A model generated the notes under the pieces. The model was not told the origin of the DNA. It made no database searches and saw only the letters and a list, made by a program, of their open reading frames with translations. This document shows, piece by piece, positions 1 to 10,240 of a DNA stretch of 39,811 nucleotides. Position 1 is the stretch's first letter; the number at the start of each line of letters is the position of its first letter. A program made the translations under genes and the position numbers. Origin of the DNA: Paraburkholderia ginsengiterrae (GTDB lineage: Bacteria; Pseudomonadota; Gammaproteobacteria; Burkholderiales; Burkholderiaceae); assembly GCF_001645125.1 (NCBI RefSeq), contig NZ_LXKA01000348.1:1-39811 (forward strand), given 5' to 3'.

Positions 1-72
1 GCGGCGCTGAACGGATTGTCCGTCGTACGCGAGGTCTTCGCAGAGTCTGGGATACAGCTACCACTCGATTGA
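1..72 (+). CDS. possible C-terminal end of a gene starting before the window
   Basis: Frame 1 is open from the first base for 23 codons and stops with TGA at 70-72. The visible residues end in ESGIQLPLD. The family cannot be recognised from so short a piece, and a 23-codon open frame at a window edge can arise by chance. No clear terminator hairpin with a T-run follows before the next gene at 319. Confidence 0.2.
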   Translation, partial: AALNGLSVVREVFAESGIQLPLD

Positions 73-318
73 GGTCCCGGGGCCGGGGCGGGAATAGCCG
101 GTCTCTGGCCTCGGCCGCGCGGGTACCCGAAAGAAATTGCACTTTATGTGTGCTCTTCCTAATATCCGCCAAACGTTCGGATGGGTAGAATTCCTACCAT
201 CAGCATGCTGCATTGCAATACGCGACCGTCGGCGCTTTGACCACACGCTCAGGCGGGCAGTGTCCACACCCTTGTCCTCTATCGCCCAAGGGTTTGAGGC
301 AATCACGGGGGGAGCGCC

Positions 319-1170
319 ATGGAGTTTTTGGAAAAAAACGTCGCGACGGAATTAATTGAGCGGAAGGATCACACCCTCGAACATGTTGGGTTGGATGGCG
401 AGAGGCACACGTATGTTCCGGCCAGGTCAATGTGGTTGAGGTTGGAACAGCTTCATGTCACGCAACAACTCGCAGAGCCTTTGGACGCAGACAAACAGCC
501 AACACTTACCACGTCGCTGCACGGAGTGGCGCGTCTCGATGGCCAGGAGCTGTCGATTATCGGCGACGCTGGACACACGATGCGCACCGTTGAAGTGTCC
601 TTCGCTGCACGCGACGTCAGCAAGGCTGACCGGTTAGGTCTGCGCGAGTTGGAGGACGAACTCGGCATTTCGTTTGCCGACGTGCCGCTCGGTACTGCTC
701 GTCTCGGCGCCAATCGGGCCGACGCAGAGACCGGCGAACCCGATCAGTGGTGGCTCACCTGCCACATTCCCGAAGCCTGCATACATGCGCTTTCGAAGGC
801 GATGTCTGATGGCCAGTTTGGCGCAGTCGAGTTGGGACTGGCGCTGCGACACCTCTACACAGCTGAAAGTGCCATGGCTGACCCTCAGCGCGAGCCGGAC
901 CTTTTTCTCAGGCCCAGCAAAAGCGACGGCGCAATTGAATGTCCGGAAATCGCAATTGGCTACGTCACCCACCTTCGTATTGACCTCGCAACGGCTCAAT
1001 TGCGTACCGCGGCGGCGAGCGGCGGTCGCGGTGATGAATTAATGGCGAACCCTGTCGCGGACGCAGTGAACTCACTGGGCCTTAAGCTCTCTGCCCTCAT
1101 GACCACGGTAAGGTGGATCGGCTTCTTCATCCTCATATTGCTCTTTCTTGAAGTTCTCGAGAGGCTCTGA
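319..1170 (+). CDS. unknown protein with a C-terminal membrane anchor (283 aa)
   Basis: I do not recognise this 283-residue protein. The ATG is preceded by a good ribosome binding site (GGGGGAG, about 6 bases upstream), which supports this start. There is no signal peptide. Most of the chain is mixed polar sequence with no cysteine cluster or nucleotide-binding loop. The last 25 residues are strongly hydrophobic (RWIGFFILILLFLEVLERL), like a tail anchor that would leave the bulk of the protein in the cytoplasm. The gene converges on the LysR gene, with 13 bases between the stops. The real-gene call rests on the RBS, the length and the plausible membrane anchor. Function is unknown. Confidence 0.65.
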   Translation: MEFLEKNVATELIERKDHTLEHVGLDGERHTYVPARSMWLRLEQLHVTQQLAEPLDADKQPTLTTSLHGVARLDGQELSIIGDAGHTMRTVEVSFAARDVSKADRLGLRELEDELGISFADVPLGTARLGANRADAETGEPDQWWLTCHIPEACIHALSKAMSDGQFGAVELGLALRHLYTAESAMADPQREPDLFLRPSKSDGAIECPEIAIGYVTHLRIDLATAQLRTAAASGGRGDELMANPVADAVNSLGLKLSALMTTVRWIGFFILILLFLEVLERL

Positions 1171-1183
1171 TCGCCCACCTGAC

Positions 1184-2053
1184 TCAAACGTTCGCGAGCG
1201 CATCGATCGTTGCATCCAGAAGTGCGCGCAGTCGCGCGACGCGACGTAAGTCACGGTGAAAGCCAAGCCAGACATCGCGACCCGGCGGCGCTTCCCCCAA
1301 ATCGATCCGCCGAATGCCCGGCGTCGCATCACCAAGCGGACACGGCAGGACAGCGAAGCCAGATCCTTCAGCACACATGCGTGCCTGTACGCCGCGATTA
1401 TTGCTGCCGAAACCGATCCTGGCCCGAGGCAGCATGCGCTTGACCCACTCGACGTCGGGCAGCAAACCGAACGCGCTGTCCATGCTGATCAGCGTGTAGC
1501 CGTCACCCTCGCCGCGTGACGGCGGAACCAGATCGACGTGCCCGTACAACGCATAGTCGATGTGCATCAGCTTGCGCCGGATGACGTCAGGTTCGTCGAA
1601 CGGCGTGATGCGGAACAGCAGATCCGCCTCGCGCCGCGCGAGGTTATAGAGGTGCGAATCCGTGAGGAGTTCCAACGAGATTCCCGGGTGCTTAGCCAGA
1701 AAGCGCGCGAACACCGGTGTGAGTATGTGCTCGCCGAACCAGTCCGACGAGGAGACGCGCAGCAGACCGGTCAACTGGGTCTCTTTCCCGGTAAGCGCGC
1801 GCGTGAAGCCAAGCGCTTCCTCTTCCATTCGCTCGGCATAAGCGAGCACCGCCGTGCCCTCATCCGTCAGGACAAAGCCGTCGCTCGTGCGCTGGAACAG
1901 CGTATGCCCAAGCGCTTCTTCGAGCGCACGCAACCTGCGCCCCATGGTGGGCTGGGTCTGGCCCACGCGCTTCGCTGCTGCCCCAAGCGTGCCGCAGCGG
2001 GCAATCGCCAGAAAGATCCGGACGTCGCTCCAATCCAGGTTGGCGTCATTCAT
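1184..2053 (-). CDS. LysR-family transcriptional regulator
   Basis: This is a DNA-binding regulator of the LysR family. A winged helix-turn-helix fills about the first 65 residues (DVRIFLAIARCGTLGAAAKR, then QTQPTMGRRLRALEE), and an effector-binding domain fills the rest (about residues 90-285), which is the usual length. The start at 2053 places the HTH about 10 residues from the N-terminus, as is normal. An in-frame ATG at 2080 would add nine residues, and neither has a strong RBS. The gene is divergent from the oxidoreductase at 2165, so by the usual LysR arrangement it probably controls that gene from the shared intergenic region. The inducer cannot be read from sequence. Confidence 0.9.
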   Translation of the reverse strand: MNDANLDWSDVRIFLAIARCGTLGAAAKRVGQTQPTMGRRLRALEEALGHTLFQRTSDGFVLTDEGTAVLAYAERMEEEALGFTRALTGKETQLTGLLRVSSSDWFGEHILTPVFARFLAKHPGISLELLTDSHLYNLARREADLLFRITPFDEPDVIRRKLMHIDYALYGHVDLVPPSRGEGDGYTLISMDSAFGLLPDVEWVKRMLPRARIGFGSNNRGVQARMCAEGSGFAVLPCPLGDATPGIRRIDLGEAPPGRDVWLGFHRDLRRVARLRALLDATIDALANV

Positions 2054-2164
2054 ATTTGCATGGCTCTTGTGCGAAAACATTGATTTACATGCGTTTTAGC
2101 ATAAACCATGATGAGCGCATTGACCCGTTCGCTCGACGGAAAAGCAACCCGATAGGAACCCACC

Positions 2165-3151
2165 ATGACCATGCAGGCGCTCGTCCTCAACCGCTACAAC
2201 GGCCCGCTCGAATTGACTGAAGTCTCGATGCCCGAACCCGCACACGGCCAGGTGCGCGTGCGCATTGCCGCAAGCGGTCTCAATCCGCTCGACACCAAGA
2301 TCCGCGCTGGCAGCGCGGCGCATGCGAAGCATCCACTGCCGCTGGTGCTCGGCATCGATATGGCTGGCGTGGTCGATGCCGTCGGGCCGGGCGTGACCGC
2401 TTTCCATGTCGGCGACGAGGTCTACGGTATGACGGGCGGCGTCGGCGGCATTCAGGGCTCGCTGGCCCAGTATGCGGCGGTCGATGCCGACCTGCTTGCG
2501 ATCAAGCCGGCCAACCTGTCGATGCGTGAATCCGCGGCGCTGCCGCTCGCGTTCATCACCTCCTATTCCGGCATTGTCGACCGGGCCCATCTGCAAGCGG
2601 GCCAAACTGTGCTGGTACAGGGCGGAGCAGGCGGTGTCGGACATGTCTCGGTGCAACTGGCGCGCGCACTCGGTGCTCAAGTTTTTGCAACAGCAAGTTC
2701 ACGCGACCACGATCTCGTTGCGCGCCTGGGCGCTACGCCAATCGACTACCGGTCGCAATCCGTCGAACAGTATGTCGCATCGTTGACGCAAGGCACTGGC
2801 TTCGACCTCGTTGTCGACACCGTCGGCGGTCCATCGCTCGATGCTTCGTTTGCGGCGGTCAAGCATTTTGGCCATGTTGTCAGCGCGTTGGGTTGGGGTA
2901 CGCATGCGCTGGCGCCGCTGTCTTTCCGAGAAGCCACGTACTCGGGGGTCTTCACCCTCTATCCGATTCTGACGGGCATGTATCGCGCGCACCACGGAGC
3001 GATGCTGCGCGAGGCCACACGGTTCGTCGAAGCCGGTAAGCTCACGCCGAACCTCGATCCCCGCCGGTTCGACTTGCGGTCCGCGGAACTCGCCTATGAC
3101 GCCATCACGAACGCCACCGCGCGCGGGAAAATCGTGGTGGATGTCGCGTGA
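2165..3151 (+). CDS. zinc-independent MDR-family NAD(P)H oxidoreductase (quinone oxidoreductase-like)
   Basis: This 328-aa protein belongs to the medium-chain dehydrogenase/reductase superfamily. An N-terminal GroES-like fold (LNPLDTKIRAG, VLGIDMAGVV, VGDEVYG) is followed by a Rossmann domain whose dinucleotide loop reads VQGGAGGVGHVSVQLA near residues 148-163. The cysteine-rich structural zinc lobe and the usual catalytic zinc ligands are absent. That points to the zeta-crystallin/quinone oxidoreductase branch, which reduces quinones or enones with NADPH, rather than to a classical alcohol dehydrogenase. The start is ATG after TAGGAACCCACC. The LysR gene is transcribed divergently. The substrate is unknown. 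Confidence 0.9.
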   Translation: MTMQALVLNRYNGPLELTEVSMPEPAHGQVRVRIAASGLNPLDTKIRAGSAAHAKHPLPLVLGIDMAGVVDAVGPGVTAFHVGDEVYGMTGGVGGIQGSLAQYAAVDADLLAIKPANLSMRESAALPLAFITSYSGIVDRAHLQAGQTVLVQGGAGGVGHVSVQLARALGAQVFATASSRDHDLVARLGATPIDYRSQSVEQYVASLTQGTGFDLVVDTVGGPSLDASFAAVKHFGHVVSALGWGTHALAPLSFREATYSGVFTLYPILTGMYRAHHGAMLREATRFVEAGKLTPNLDPRRFDLRSAELAYDAITNATARGKIVVDVA

Positions 3152-3208
3152 GATTGAACGTCCGCGCGCCGCCTCCCATGCAACGCCCGCCGCCCGCCTG
3201 AGAGTATC

Positions 3209-4888
<1,680 letters not shown>

Positions 4889-5070
4889 AAGGAGCTACTT
4901 CGGAGAGGATAGGCATGATAGCCGACCGGACGTGCAGGGCCGCCTATTTTCTGAGCCGCTTGCGCTTTGCGGCGCCCACCGGCCACAAAGCAAGGCAGGC
5001 CCTGACGCACCGGGCGTACCGGCTGCGGGGCCAGCGAACATAGCGGTGAATGTCGGATTCTTTGGCCGGA

Positions 5071-5532
5071 CTACTTGTAGTAACCGACGCCGCATCCCAA
5101 GCCGGCGACCGCGGTAACGAAGCTCGCCTTTGGCACCCACGTGTTGTCAGCGCCGGCCTTGGGAGACATGTAGCTGACCTCATTGACCTGGCCCTCTTTT
5201 GCCGCGTCGTAGAGCCTTGGGCCATATACGTCGCCCGTAGGGTCCTTGAATGTCCTCGCATCCTTGCCGAGCAGTCTCTTAACGTTGGGATTGCCGACCG
5301 CGACGAGGAGTCCATCGCTGAGATTGAAGCAGAACGGATAGAGGTCGCCAACAAGGAAGCCGTTTTCGCCGTTGTTGATCTGATCGAGCGTCCTGGCCTT
5401 ATCGGCTTTGATCGCCGCAACCGTCTTTTCAAGCATGGCCTTAGCGTCCGCCGCAGTACCTTGCGCGAATGCCGTAGTCGAGAGCAAGACAGCCACGGCG
5501 CCTAGCGCGCCAATCACGAGTTTACGAAACAT
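5071..5532 (-). CDS. secreted cache-domain protein
   Basis: A signal peptide (MFRKLVIGALGAVAVLLSTTAFA) precedes about 130 residues resembling small single-cache proteins: a helix with TVAAIKADKARTLDQINNG, then FLVGDLYPFCFNLSDG and a Tyr/Gly-rich end. Cache domains bind small metabolites outside the cytoplasm. Stand-alone versions are common in proteobacteria and their ligands are mostly unknown. The start at 5532 is chosen because GGGAGG lies seven bases upstream; an ATG two codons earlier would sit directly on the Shine-Dalgarno. Longer in-frame extensions lack a secretion signal at their start. It is a single-gene unit between the ABC-F gene and the GNAT gene. Confidence 0.8.
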   Translation of the reverse strand: MFRKLVIGALGAVAVLLSTTAFAQGTAADAKAMLEKTVAAIKADKARTLDQINNGENGFLVGDLYPFCFNLSDGLLVAVGNPNVKRLLGKDARTFKDPTGDVYGPRLYDAAKEGQVNEVSYMSPKAGADNTWVPKASFVTAVAGLGCGVGYYK

Positions 5533-5833
5533 GGACATTCCTCCCTGCTCTTCGAGCAATTTGCAATTGTCATGCACCGTGCACAGGCAGCAAGTCACCA
5601 TATCCAAACATTGCCCCAATTGACCAGTCTACTCGTGCCCGCCGACGAGCTGATAAAAAGAGGTGGGGTGGAAATTTACGGATTTGACCCATCGCGTCGA
5701 TCCTGGGCTCGACCGAGAGGACCGCTATCGACCCGCAACAGTCCTTCGTCGTTCTCGCTAGCGCACATTGAGCAGTGAGACAGGGCGGACTTGTGTGCAA
5801 GAATTGACATCCTTTAAAGACGGGTTACAAGCT
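5533..5833. other. divergent intergenic region between cache gene and GNAT gene
   Basis: This gap holds the upstream regions of two divergent genes. A TTGACA hexamer (5804-5809) lies 24 bases before the GNAT start and could be a -35 box, but no good -10 follows at the right spacing. No conserved coding sequence or stable hairpin was seen. Confidence 0.4.
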
Positions 5834-6265
5834 ATGACGCAGACTCGCCGCACCAATGTCAACATTCGACGGCTTACCCCGGTTGAATGGGCACAAGCCT
5901 TTCCAGTCATTTCCCAATTGCGCTCACTGGACGAGGCGGAGTTCCTGCAGCGAGTGCGGCGGCAATCACATTCTGGTTACGAGCTCGTGGGAGCGTTCGA
6001 GAACGGCGAGCTTCTCGGTGTCATGGGGATGAGGCCGGTCCATACGCTGGCGCGCGGAGCGCATCTGCACATCGATGATCTTGTCGTTACCGCCAAAGCT
6101 CGGGGAAGCGGTACGGGTCAAGCGTTGATGGACTATGCAGAAGCCGACGCACGGGCTCGCGACATGGGTACCGTGTTTCTCGACGCGAGACCGGAGGCTG
6201 TTTCATTCTATGAGCGTCAGAACTTTGTGCTTCACACTGCACCGTCGATGAAAAAGGTGCTTTAG
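5834..6265 (+). CDS. GNAT-family N-acetyltransferase
   Basis: This 143-aa protein has the GNAT fold. The acetyl-CoA pyrophosphate loop is seen in ARGSGTGQALMDYAEADARA (motif A, Q/R-x-x-G-x-G), preceded by the strand HIDDLVV and followed by VFLDARPEAVSFYERQNF, typical of motif B. GNAT enzymes transfer an acetyl group from acetyl-CoA to amines of small molecules or proteins; the acceptor cannot be inferred. The ATG at 5834 is chosen over an upstream TTG because the family usually begins close to the first strand (NVNIRRLTP). The RBS is weak. The gene converges on the cupin gene. Confidence 0.88.
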   Translation: MTQTRRTNVNIRRLTPVEWAQAFPVISQLRSLDEAEFLQRVRRQSHSGYELVGAFENGELLGVMGMRPVHTLARGAHLHIDDLVVTAKARGSGTGQALMDYAEADARARDMGTVFLDARPEAVSFYERQNFVLHTAPSMKKVL

Positions 6266-6347
6266 TCGAACGACGAGACGCGGGAATGCCGAACCCGGCC
6301 CTCCAATCGTCGTAGACGGTAGTCGTTCGCAGGTTCGGTTTCTTCGG

Positions 6348-6803
6348 TTACGTGTTCTGATCCACAAAGACCTTGTTGACACCGGCCTTGTACAGCCGCT
6401 TACCCTGCCTCGGATAATCACACACGTCATGTTCCAGTCGGTCGCCAGCAACGATGTAAACCAAGGGCACGTCACCTGTATTTAGCATCGTGTGGGCGGC
6501 ACCGCCGCGCGGGAACCCCATGAAATCTCCTGGACCAATCGGATAGGTGCGGTCGTCAACAGTCGCCGCGCCGATGCCGGAAAGAATATAGACGCATTCT
6601 TCCGCGTAGAGATGCCGGTGATATTCCGTCGATTCGTGTCCCGGCATCAGCGTCATCAGATGAAAACCGAGCTGCGTCAGTCCTGTTGCGTCGCCAAGCG
6701 ACCTCTTCAACCGGACCGCATTCTCGTTCAACGGATGGACGGAACGCTCTGGTTCCATCGCCACAATGTCTGCGGCTGTTAAAAATTCTCGTGGATGACT
6801 CAT
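6348..6803 (-). CDS. cupin-domain protein
   Basis: This 151-aa protein has a single small beta-barrel cupin domain. Cupin motif 1 includes YHRHLYAEECVYILSG (His, His and Glu metal ligands) and motif 2 includes PGDFMGFPRGGAAHTMLN (the last His ligand), so a bound divalent metal is expected. Such proteins act as small dioxygenases, isomerases or sugar/acid-binding sensors; the sequence does not say which. There is no signal peptide, so it should be cytoplasmic. It stands alone, convergent with the acetyltransferase. Confidence 0.85.
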   Translation of the reverse strand: MSHPREFLTAADIVAMEPERSVHPLNENAVRLKRSLGDATGLTQLGFHLMTLMPGHESTEYHRHLYAEECVYILSGIGAATVDDRTYPIGPGDFMGFPRGGAAHTMLNTGDVPLVYIVAGDRLEHDVCDYPRQGKRLYKAGVNKVFVDQNT

Positions 6804-7156
6804 CGTCTATCTTGTCCGAATATGGGAACGCCGATGGCGCGGTAAGTGTGCGTTCCGTGGTCATGTGCTGAGGATCGCAGCGCTGCACGTAAACTCGACG
6901 TGCGTGTGCATGCTGATTGTCCACGATGTAAAAGCTCATGTCGAAGGACCGATTGTGGTCGCGTGCCGCCTCACGCTATGTGCATACTTTCCTACGCATT
7001 GCACTACGATCGGCAACGCACGAACCGAGGCGGTCCGCGGAGTCCGCTCTGCATCAATGGCCGGTTTCGAGTGTCCAGCGGACGGCTATGTCGGCATTCA
7101 TGGCGGCATGTAATCGGATTCCGTCCAAATTCCGATAGGCTCTAAGTGATGCACGC
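6804..7156. other. gene-free interval of about 350 bases
   Basis: Open frames here are short, overlap each other on both strands and match no family I know. No strong promoter, terminator or repeat stands out. It separates the cupin gene from the end of the DUF4336 gene, both on the minus strand. Confidence 0.35.
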
Positions 7157-7867
7157 TCAGAGCCAGGCCAGACCCGTGCGCACCTGGGCGTGGGCGTTGT
7201 CGGTCAAGAGGTCGCCATGTGCGAGCACGACGCGTTCGAATGGCCAGGTGAGCAACCGATCGATGCAGGCGCGGGCGCGCTTGCGGTCGCGATAGGCGAT
7301 TCGCAGCAGCGGATGCCATCCGACCTCGCCGAGGACACCCCCCAGGCGCAGATAGTTGCGCGTCAGCCAGTGAGACGATTGCTGAAAGTTCTCCACCAGG
7401 TCGCAGGCGATCAGCGTACGCGTGTCGCGGTGATAGAAAACCGTCTCGCCCAGCATGCAGCCTTCGATCGTCAGTAGTTCCAGGTCGTCGTGCCAGTCCG
7501 GATGAGGCTGATCCGTCAGCACCGCCCCGAAGCGGAGATCCTTGCGCTTGCGTTGCAAGGCTGCCGGGCCGTGCAGAATTGCCTGCGGATAAGCCGCCGC
7601 AGCTTCTGCAGCATACATGTGATGAAAAAGGTTCGGACAGACGATGTGCGCGACTGGTCCCAAGGCATCGATTGCGGCCCGCAATTCGCTGCTCAATGGG
7701 ATAGGCGAATGCAGCAGCAGCTTACCCGATGACAGCCGGATGACCGCCATGCGCGTGCCGACATGCAAACCCATGAAAGAATGGGGGGCTAATGCGGTCC
7801 AGATATTCTGTGCAAATGGCTGAAGAGCTGGCATCGTCAAATCCGATAATGTTTGTATCTCAACCAT
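7157..7867 (-). CDS. DUF4336 domain-containing protein
   Basis: This 236-aa protein resembles the DUF4336 family, which has a metallo-beta-lactamase-like layout. Recognisable parts are LTMPALQPFAQNIWTALAP at the N-terminus, the CPNLFHHMYAAE segment with paired histidines, FYHRDTRTLIACDLVENF, and VVLAHGDLLTD near the C-terminus. The histidine/aspartate spacing suggests a metal site, but activity has not been assigned to the family as far as I know. An ATG twelve codons in (7834) is an alternative start with the conserved MPALQPF beginning; neither start has a convincing RBS. Confidence 0.8.
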   Translation of the reverse strand: MVEIQTLSDLTMPALQPFAQNIWTALAPHSFMGLHVGTRMAVIRLSSGKLLLHSPIPLSSELRAAIDALGPVAHIVCPNLFHHMYAAEAAAAYPQAILHGPAALQRKRKDLRFGAVLTDQPHPDWHDDLELLTIEGCMLGETVFYHRDTRTLIACDLVENFQQSSHWLTRNYLRLGGVLGEVGWHPLLRIAYRDRKRARACIDRLLTWPFERVVLAHGDLLTDNAHAQVRTGLAWL

Positions 7868-8403
7868 TCAAGATCGTGCCATCGATACTGTCAAATGAGT
7901 ACAAACCTCAGAGACAGTGGAAGCGGGCCGTCGCCACTCCGGCAAACTTCGGCAGGGCGTGCCTGAACTGGACCTGCTTACGCGGGAGCGCTGGACAAGA
8001 TCTGAACGTGGGGCAACTGGCATCAACTCGGCGTTTTGGATTCCAGCCGCAAGCAAGGACTCGCTGCTGATCGCCCGTGGGAGCCTGACAATCGCCGTCG
8101 CCGAGGCGTACATGTCAGGAAAGCAAACTTTAAATGACTACAAGCGCCAACATTCGAATGTCGGGTTTGGCCGACAACTTATCCACTCATCCAACACGAT
8201 CCAAGCACGATAGTCCGCTTTTTGAGTAGGGCAGGCGTCTGAATGACCATGTTGGCGCGACTGCGAGCGGCTGAAGATGGCCGACCGAGCCTGACGACGA
8301 CCGGCTCTGGTCGACCCAACTCGGCCGATCAACTAGCGCCGATCCGTGTCCGCTTTCCGCGCGAATGCAGACACCTATCAAGCTATGCAGCCTGGCGTTT
8401 CGC
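7868..8403. other. gene-free interval of about 540 bases, possibly decayed
   Basis: Several overlapping short frames exist (for example 7917-8213 plus strand and 7868-8113 minus strand), but none has a good RBS together with a recognisable domain. The interval includes GAATGTCGG followed by TTTGGCCGA (8156-8174), a motif repeated in other gaps of this region. It may hold remnants of a lost gene, but no parent family could be recognised. Confidence 0.35.
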
Positions 8404-9147
8404 CTAACTGCGATAAGCACGCACATCGTCGACGATTGGGACAACGGCGAGAGTAAGAAGGACGATCGCAAGAGGAACGGTCGACACAAATCCTAGATGT
8501 CTAAAGCCTACTGCGCCAGTTAATCCGCCCACCAGGAACGACAGTAACAGCGATCCGAGAAGCCCTAGTTTCTGTCGATCTCCGCGGACCAGGTTGCCGG
8601 GTATTGCCCCGACATTCCAATAGAACAGCTTACCAAGCTCAATGCCAATATCTGTCACAAGACCGGTGACGTGTGTCGTCCGAATTTCCGCCTTTGAAAC
8701 CTTGGTGATCATAGCGTTCTGCAGCCCCATCACGTAGCAGAGAAGACAGACGGTAGCGGGCACGAACAGCACGTGGTGGGACTCCAGATTCGAGCCGAGA
8801 ACACCGAAGAGGAGAAGCAGCGACGCCTCGAGCATCAACGGCATCGCGTATTGGCTCTGCAAGCGCCTACGTCGCCCCCAGTTAATCAGGATCGCTGACG
8901 TGGCCGCCCCGACAAGGAACGACAACAAGGAACTCAATCCCGCCACGGCCACATTGATGTCGCCAAGCGCGACGTTATCGGCAAGCGACGACACAATGCC
9001 AGACATGTGTGAGGTGTACTGACCCACAGCTAGGAATCCGCCAGCGTTGGCTGCTCCAGCGACGAACGCGAGCGATCGCCCGAGGCGACGATTCGCGACG
9101 TCGCTGCGCTCAGGCTTCGTGAAACCGCGAAGATAATTGATGGGCAT
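8404..9147 (-). CDS. DUF1275 / YoaK-family integral membrane protein
   Basis: This 247-aa protein has about six hydrophobic segments. The family hallmarks are an N-terminal FVAGAANAGGFLAVGQYTSHMSG, then LQNAMITKV and RTTHVTGLVTDIG, which place it in DUF1275 (YoaK/UPF0700). It should be an inner-membrane protein; its transport or other role is unknown. The ATG is preceded by GAGG at about 8 bases. It has no close partner gene. Confidence 0.9.
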   Translation of the reverse strand: MPINYLRGFTKPERSDVANRRLGRSLAFVAGAANAGGFLAVGQYTSHMSGIVSSLADNVALGDINVAVAGLSSLLSFLVGAATSAILINWGRRRRLQSQYAMPLMLEASLLLLFGVLGSNLESHHVLFVPATVCLLCYVMGLQNAMITKVSKAEIRTTHVTGLVTDIGIELGKLFYWNVGAIPGNLVRGDRQKLGLLGSLLLSFLVGGLTGAVGFRHLGFVSTVPLAIVLLTLAVVPIVDDVRAYRS

Positions 9148-9488
9148 GCGGATTGCCTCGGTATCGGCGACGTGCCCCAGAAAGGTTGCGCACGAGTTAA
9201 TCAGTCGATCCTAACATGAGACGAAGCTGATTCGCTCGGGTCTAGCTCCCTGCGTCGACTCCATCCGGTTGGCGGTCGCCGCATGGTCATGCACGGCTAG
9301 CAGTAATGGGAATGTCGGCTCATGAATCGATAGCCGACTGCGCCCCTGAAATGCCGCCCGTCACTTTTTGGCCGAACCGAGACGGATGACGAGCGGTTGA
9401 ATCCGCCACCCACAAGGGACATTCATCGCACCATGAAACCGCCATTTGAGACGACTATATGAGTTCGGTTTGTTGCCAAGCTGCGAAG
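9148..9488. other. gene-free interval with degenerate repeats
   Basis: No gene is apparent. The interval contains GAATGTCGG at 9310-9318 and TTTGGCCGA at 9367-9375, both also present in other gaps of this region, and an inverted GACATTC near 9419. These look like scattered degenerate repeat fragments. Confidence 0.35.
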
Positions 9489-9800
9489 CTATGGGTGACT
9501 GAAGAATGCGAGTAGCAGCACCGCGCCTGCTGCTTGAAGTATCCCGGTAACTAGCCCAAGGTCTGCTAACACTTTCAAAAATCTGTCGTCGATCGACTTA
9601 TAGCCTCTTTGCAACATCCATTGCATGGTTGGCCAATTGAATCCTCCGCGCCCCATTTTGGGCCTGTTGAGGAGATTGTAAGTAACCGGATGTCTCTCTC
9701 TGAGTCGATCGAACACGGCATTCATGGCAAGCAAATAGACCAAGCCATTCATGAACATCACCAACAGAGCGGACGTGACGCTTGGAATGTGAGTATGCAT
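9489..9800 (-). CDS. small membrane protein of unknown function (103 aa)
   Basis: Two hydrophobic stretches flank a basic central region: SALLVMFMNGLVYLLAMNAV near the N-terminus and LGLVTGILQAAGAVLLLAFF at the C-terminus. The middle carries RPKMGRGGFNWPTMQWMLQRGYKS. The family is not recognised. The ATG at 9800 is preferred over an upstream TTG (9833) because the hydrophobic segment then begins near residue 10. It lies alone, with long gaps on both sides. Confidence 0.6.
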   Translation of the reverse strand: MHTHIPSVTSALLVMFMNGLVYLLAMNAVFDRLRERHPVTYNLLNRPKMGRGGFNWPTMQWMLQRGYKSIDDRFLKVLADLGLVTGILQAAGAVLLLAFFSHP

Positions 9801-10093
9801 TTTTCTACCACAAGATAGAGTATTCAATTTCAAGCACCACTGCTACGGCAGTGTCCGCAATGCATTGCGACCTACCGTGCGGCACGTCTTGCCGCCAATT
9901 CGTACGCGTATCCGGGCTTCATCCGCGATTGTTAACGATCCAGGAGCGCATGTCGACTGTCTGAATTTGGCCGGGTACGGTCCGACACGAACTGGCACCT
10001 GCGGGCCATTTCCCCCGCTCTGCTAATCAACCCTGGCTTACCGACGGAGTGGTCCGAGCAGCCGACCGAGACACTTGCACTTAAATGTCACGT

Positions 10094-10138
10094 GTCCGTC
10101 CGAAGCGCCATGACGGACTTAGTTCTCTCCTGACGGAC
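10094..10138. promoter_or_regulatory. triple GACGGAC motif upstream of the structured-leader promoter
   Basis: GTCCGTC at 10094-10100 is the exact reverse complement of GACGGAC at 10112-10118, which recurs at 10132-10138. The two direct copies sit in a repeated 10-mer, TGACGGACTT, spaced exactly 20 bases (two helical turns). They lie about 40-65 bases before a perfect TATAAT, the normal place for an activator or repressor. No cognate regulator is recognised. Confidence 0.45.
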
Positions 10139-10175
10139 TTCATTCTTCGGATCAGGACCAAATGTAAAGATTAGA

Positions 10176-10181
10176 TATAAT
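10176..10181 (+). promoter_or_regulatory. sigma70-type -10 box (TATAAT)
   Basis: A perfect TATAAT lies in a locally A/T-rich patch upstream of the structured leader. No convincing TTGACA is found 16-18 bases before it, which fits dependence on an activator. Transcription would begin near 10188, giving a leader of almost 290 bases before the ATG at 10476. Confidence 0.5.
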
Positions 10182-10240
10182 TTGCGTGTTTAGCCTGGTT
10201 GGTTGATCGTCTCAAAAAACAGGTGGTTTAGATTGTTCCT

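Noticed and set aside
7868-8213. Possible broken regulator gene upstream of the DUF4336 gene
   Set aside because: All three plus-strand frames and the minus-strand frame were read; none shows a helix-turn-helix or other domain even when frames are joined, so a pseudogene call is not supported.
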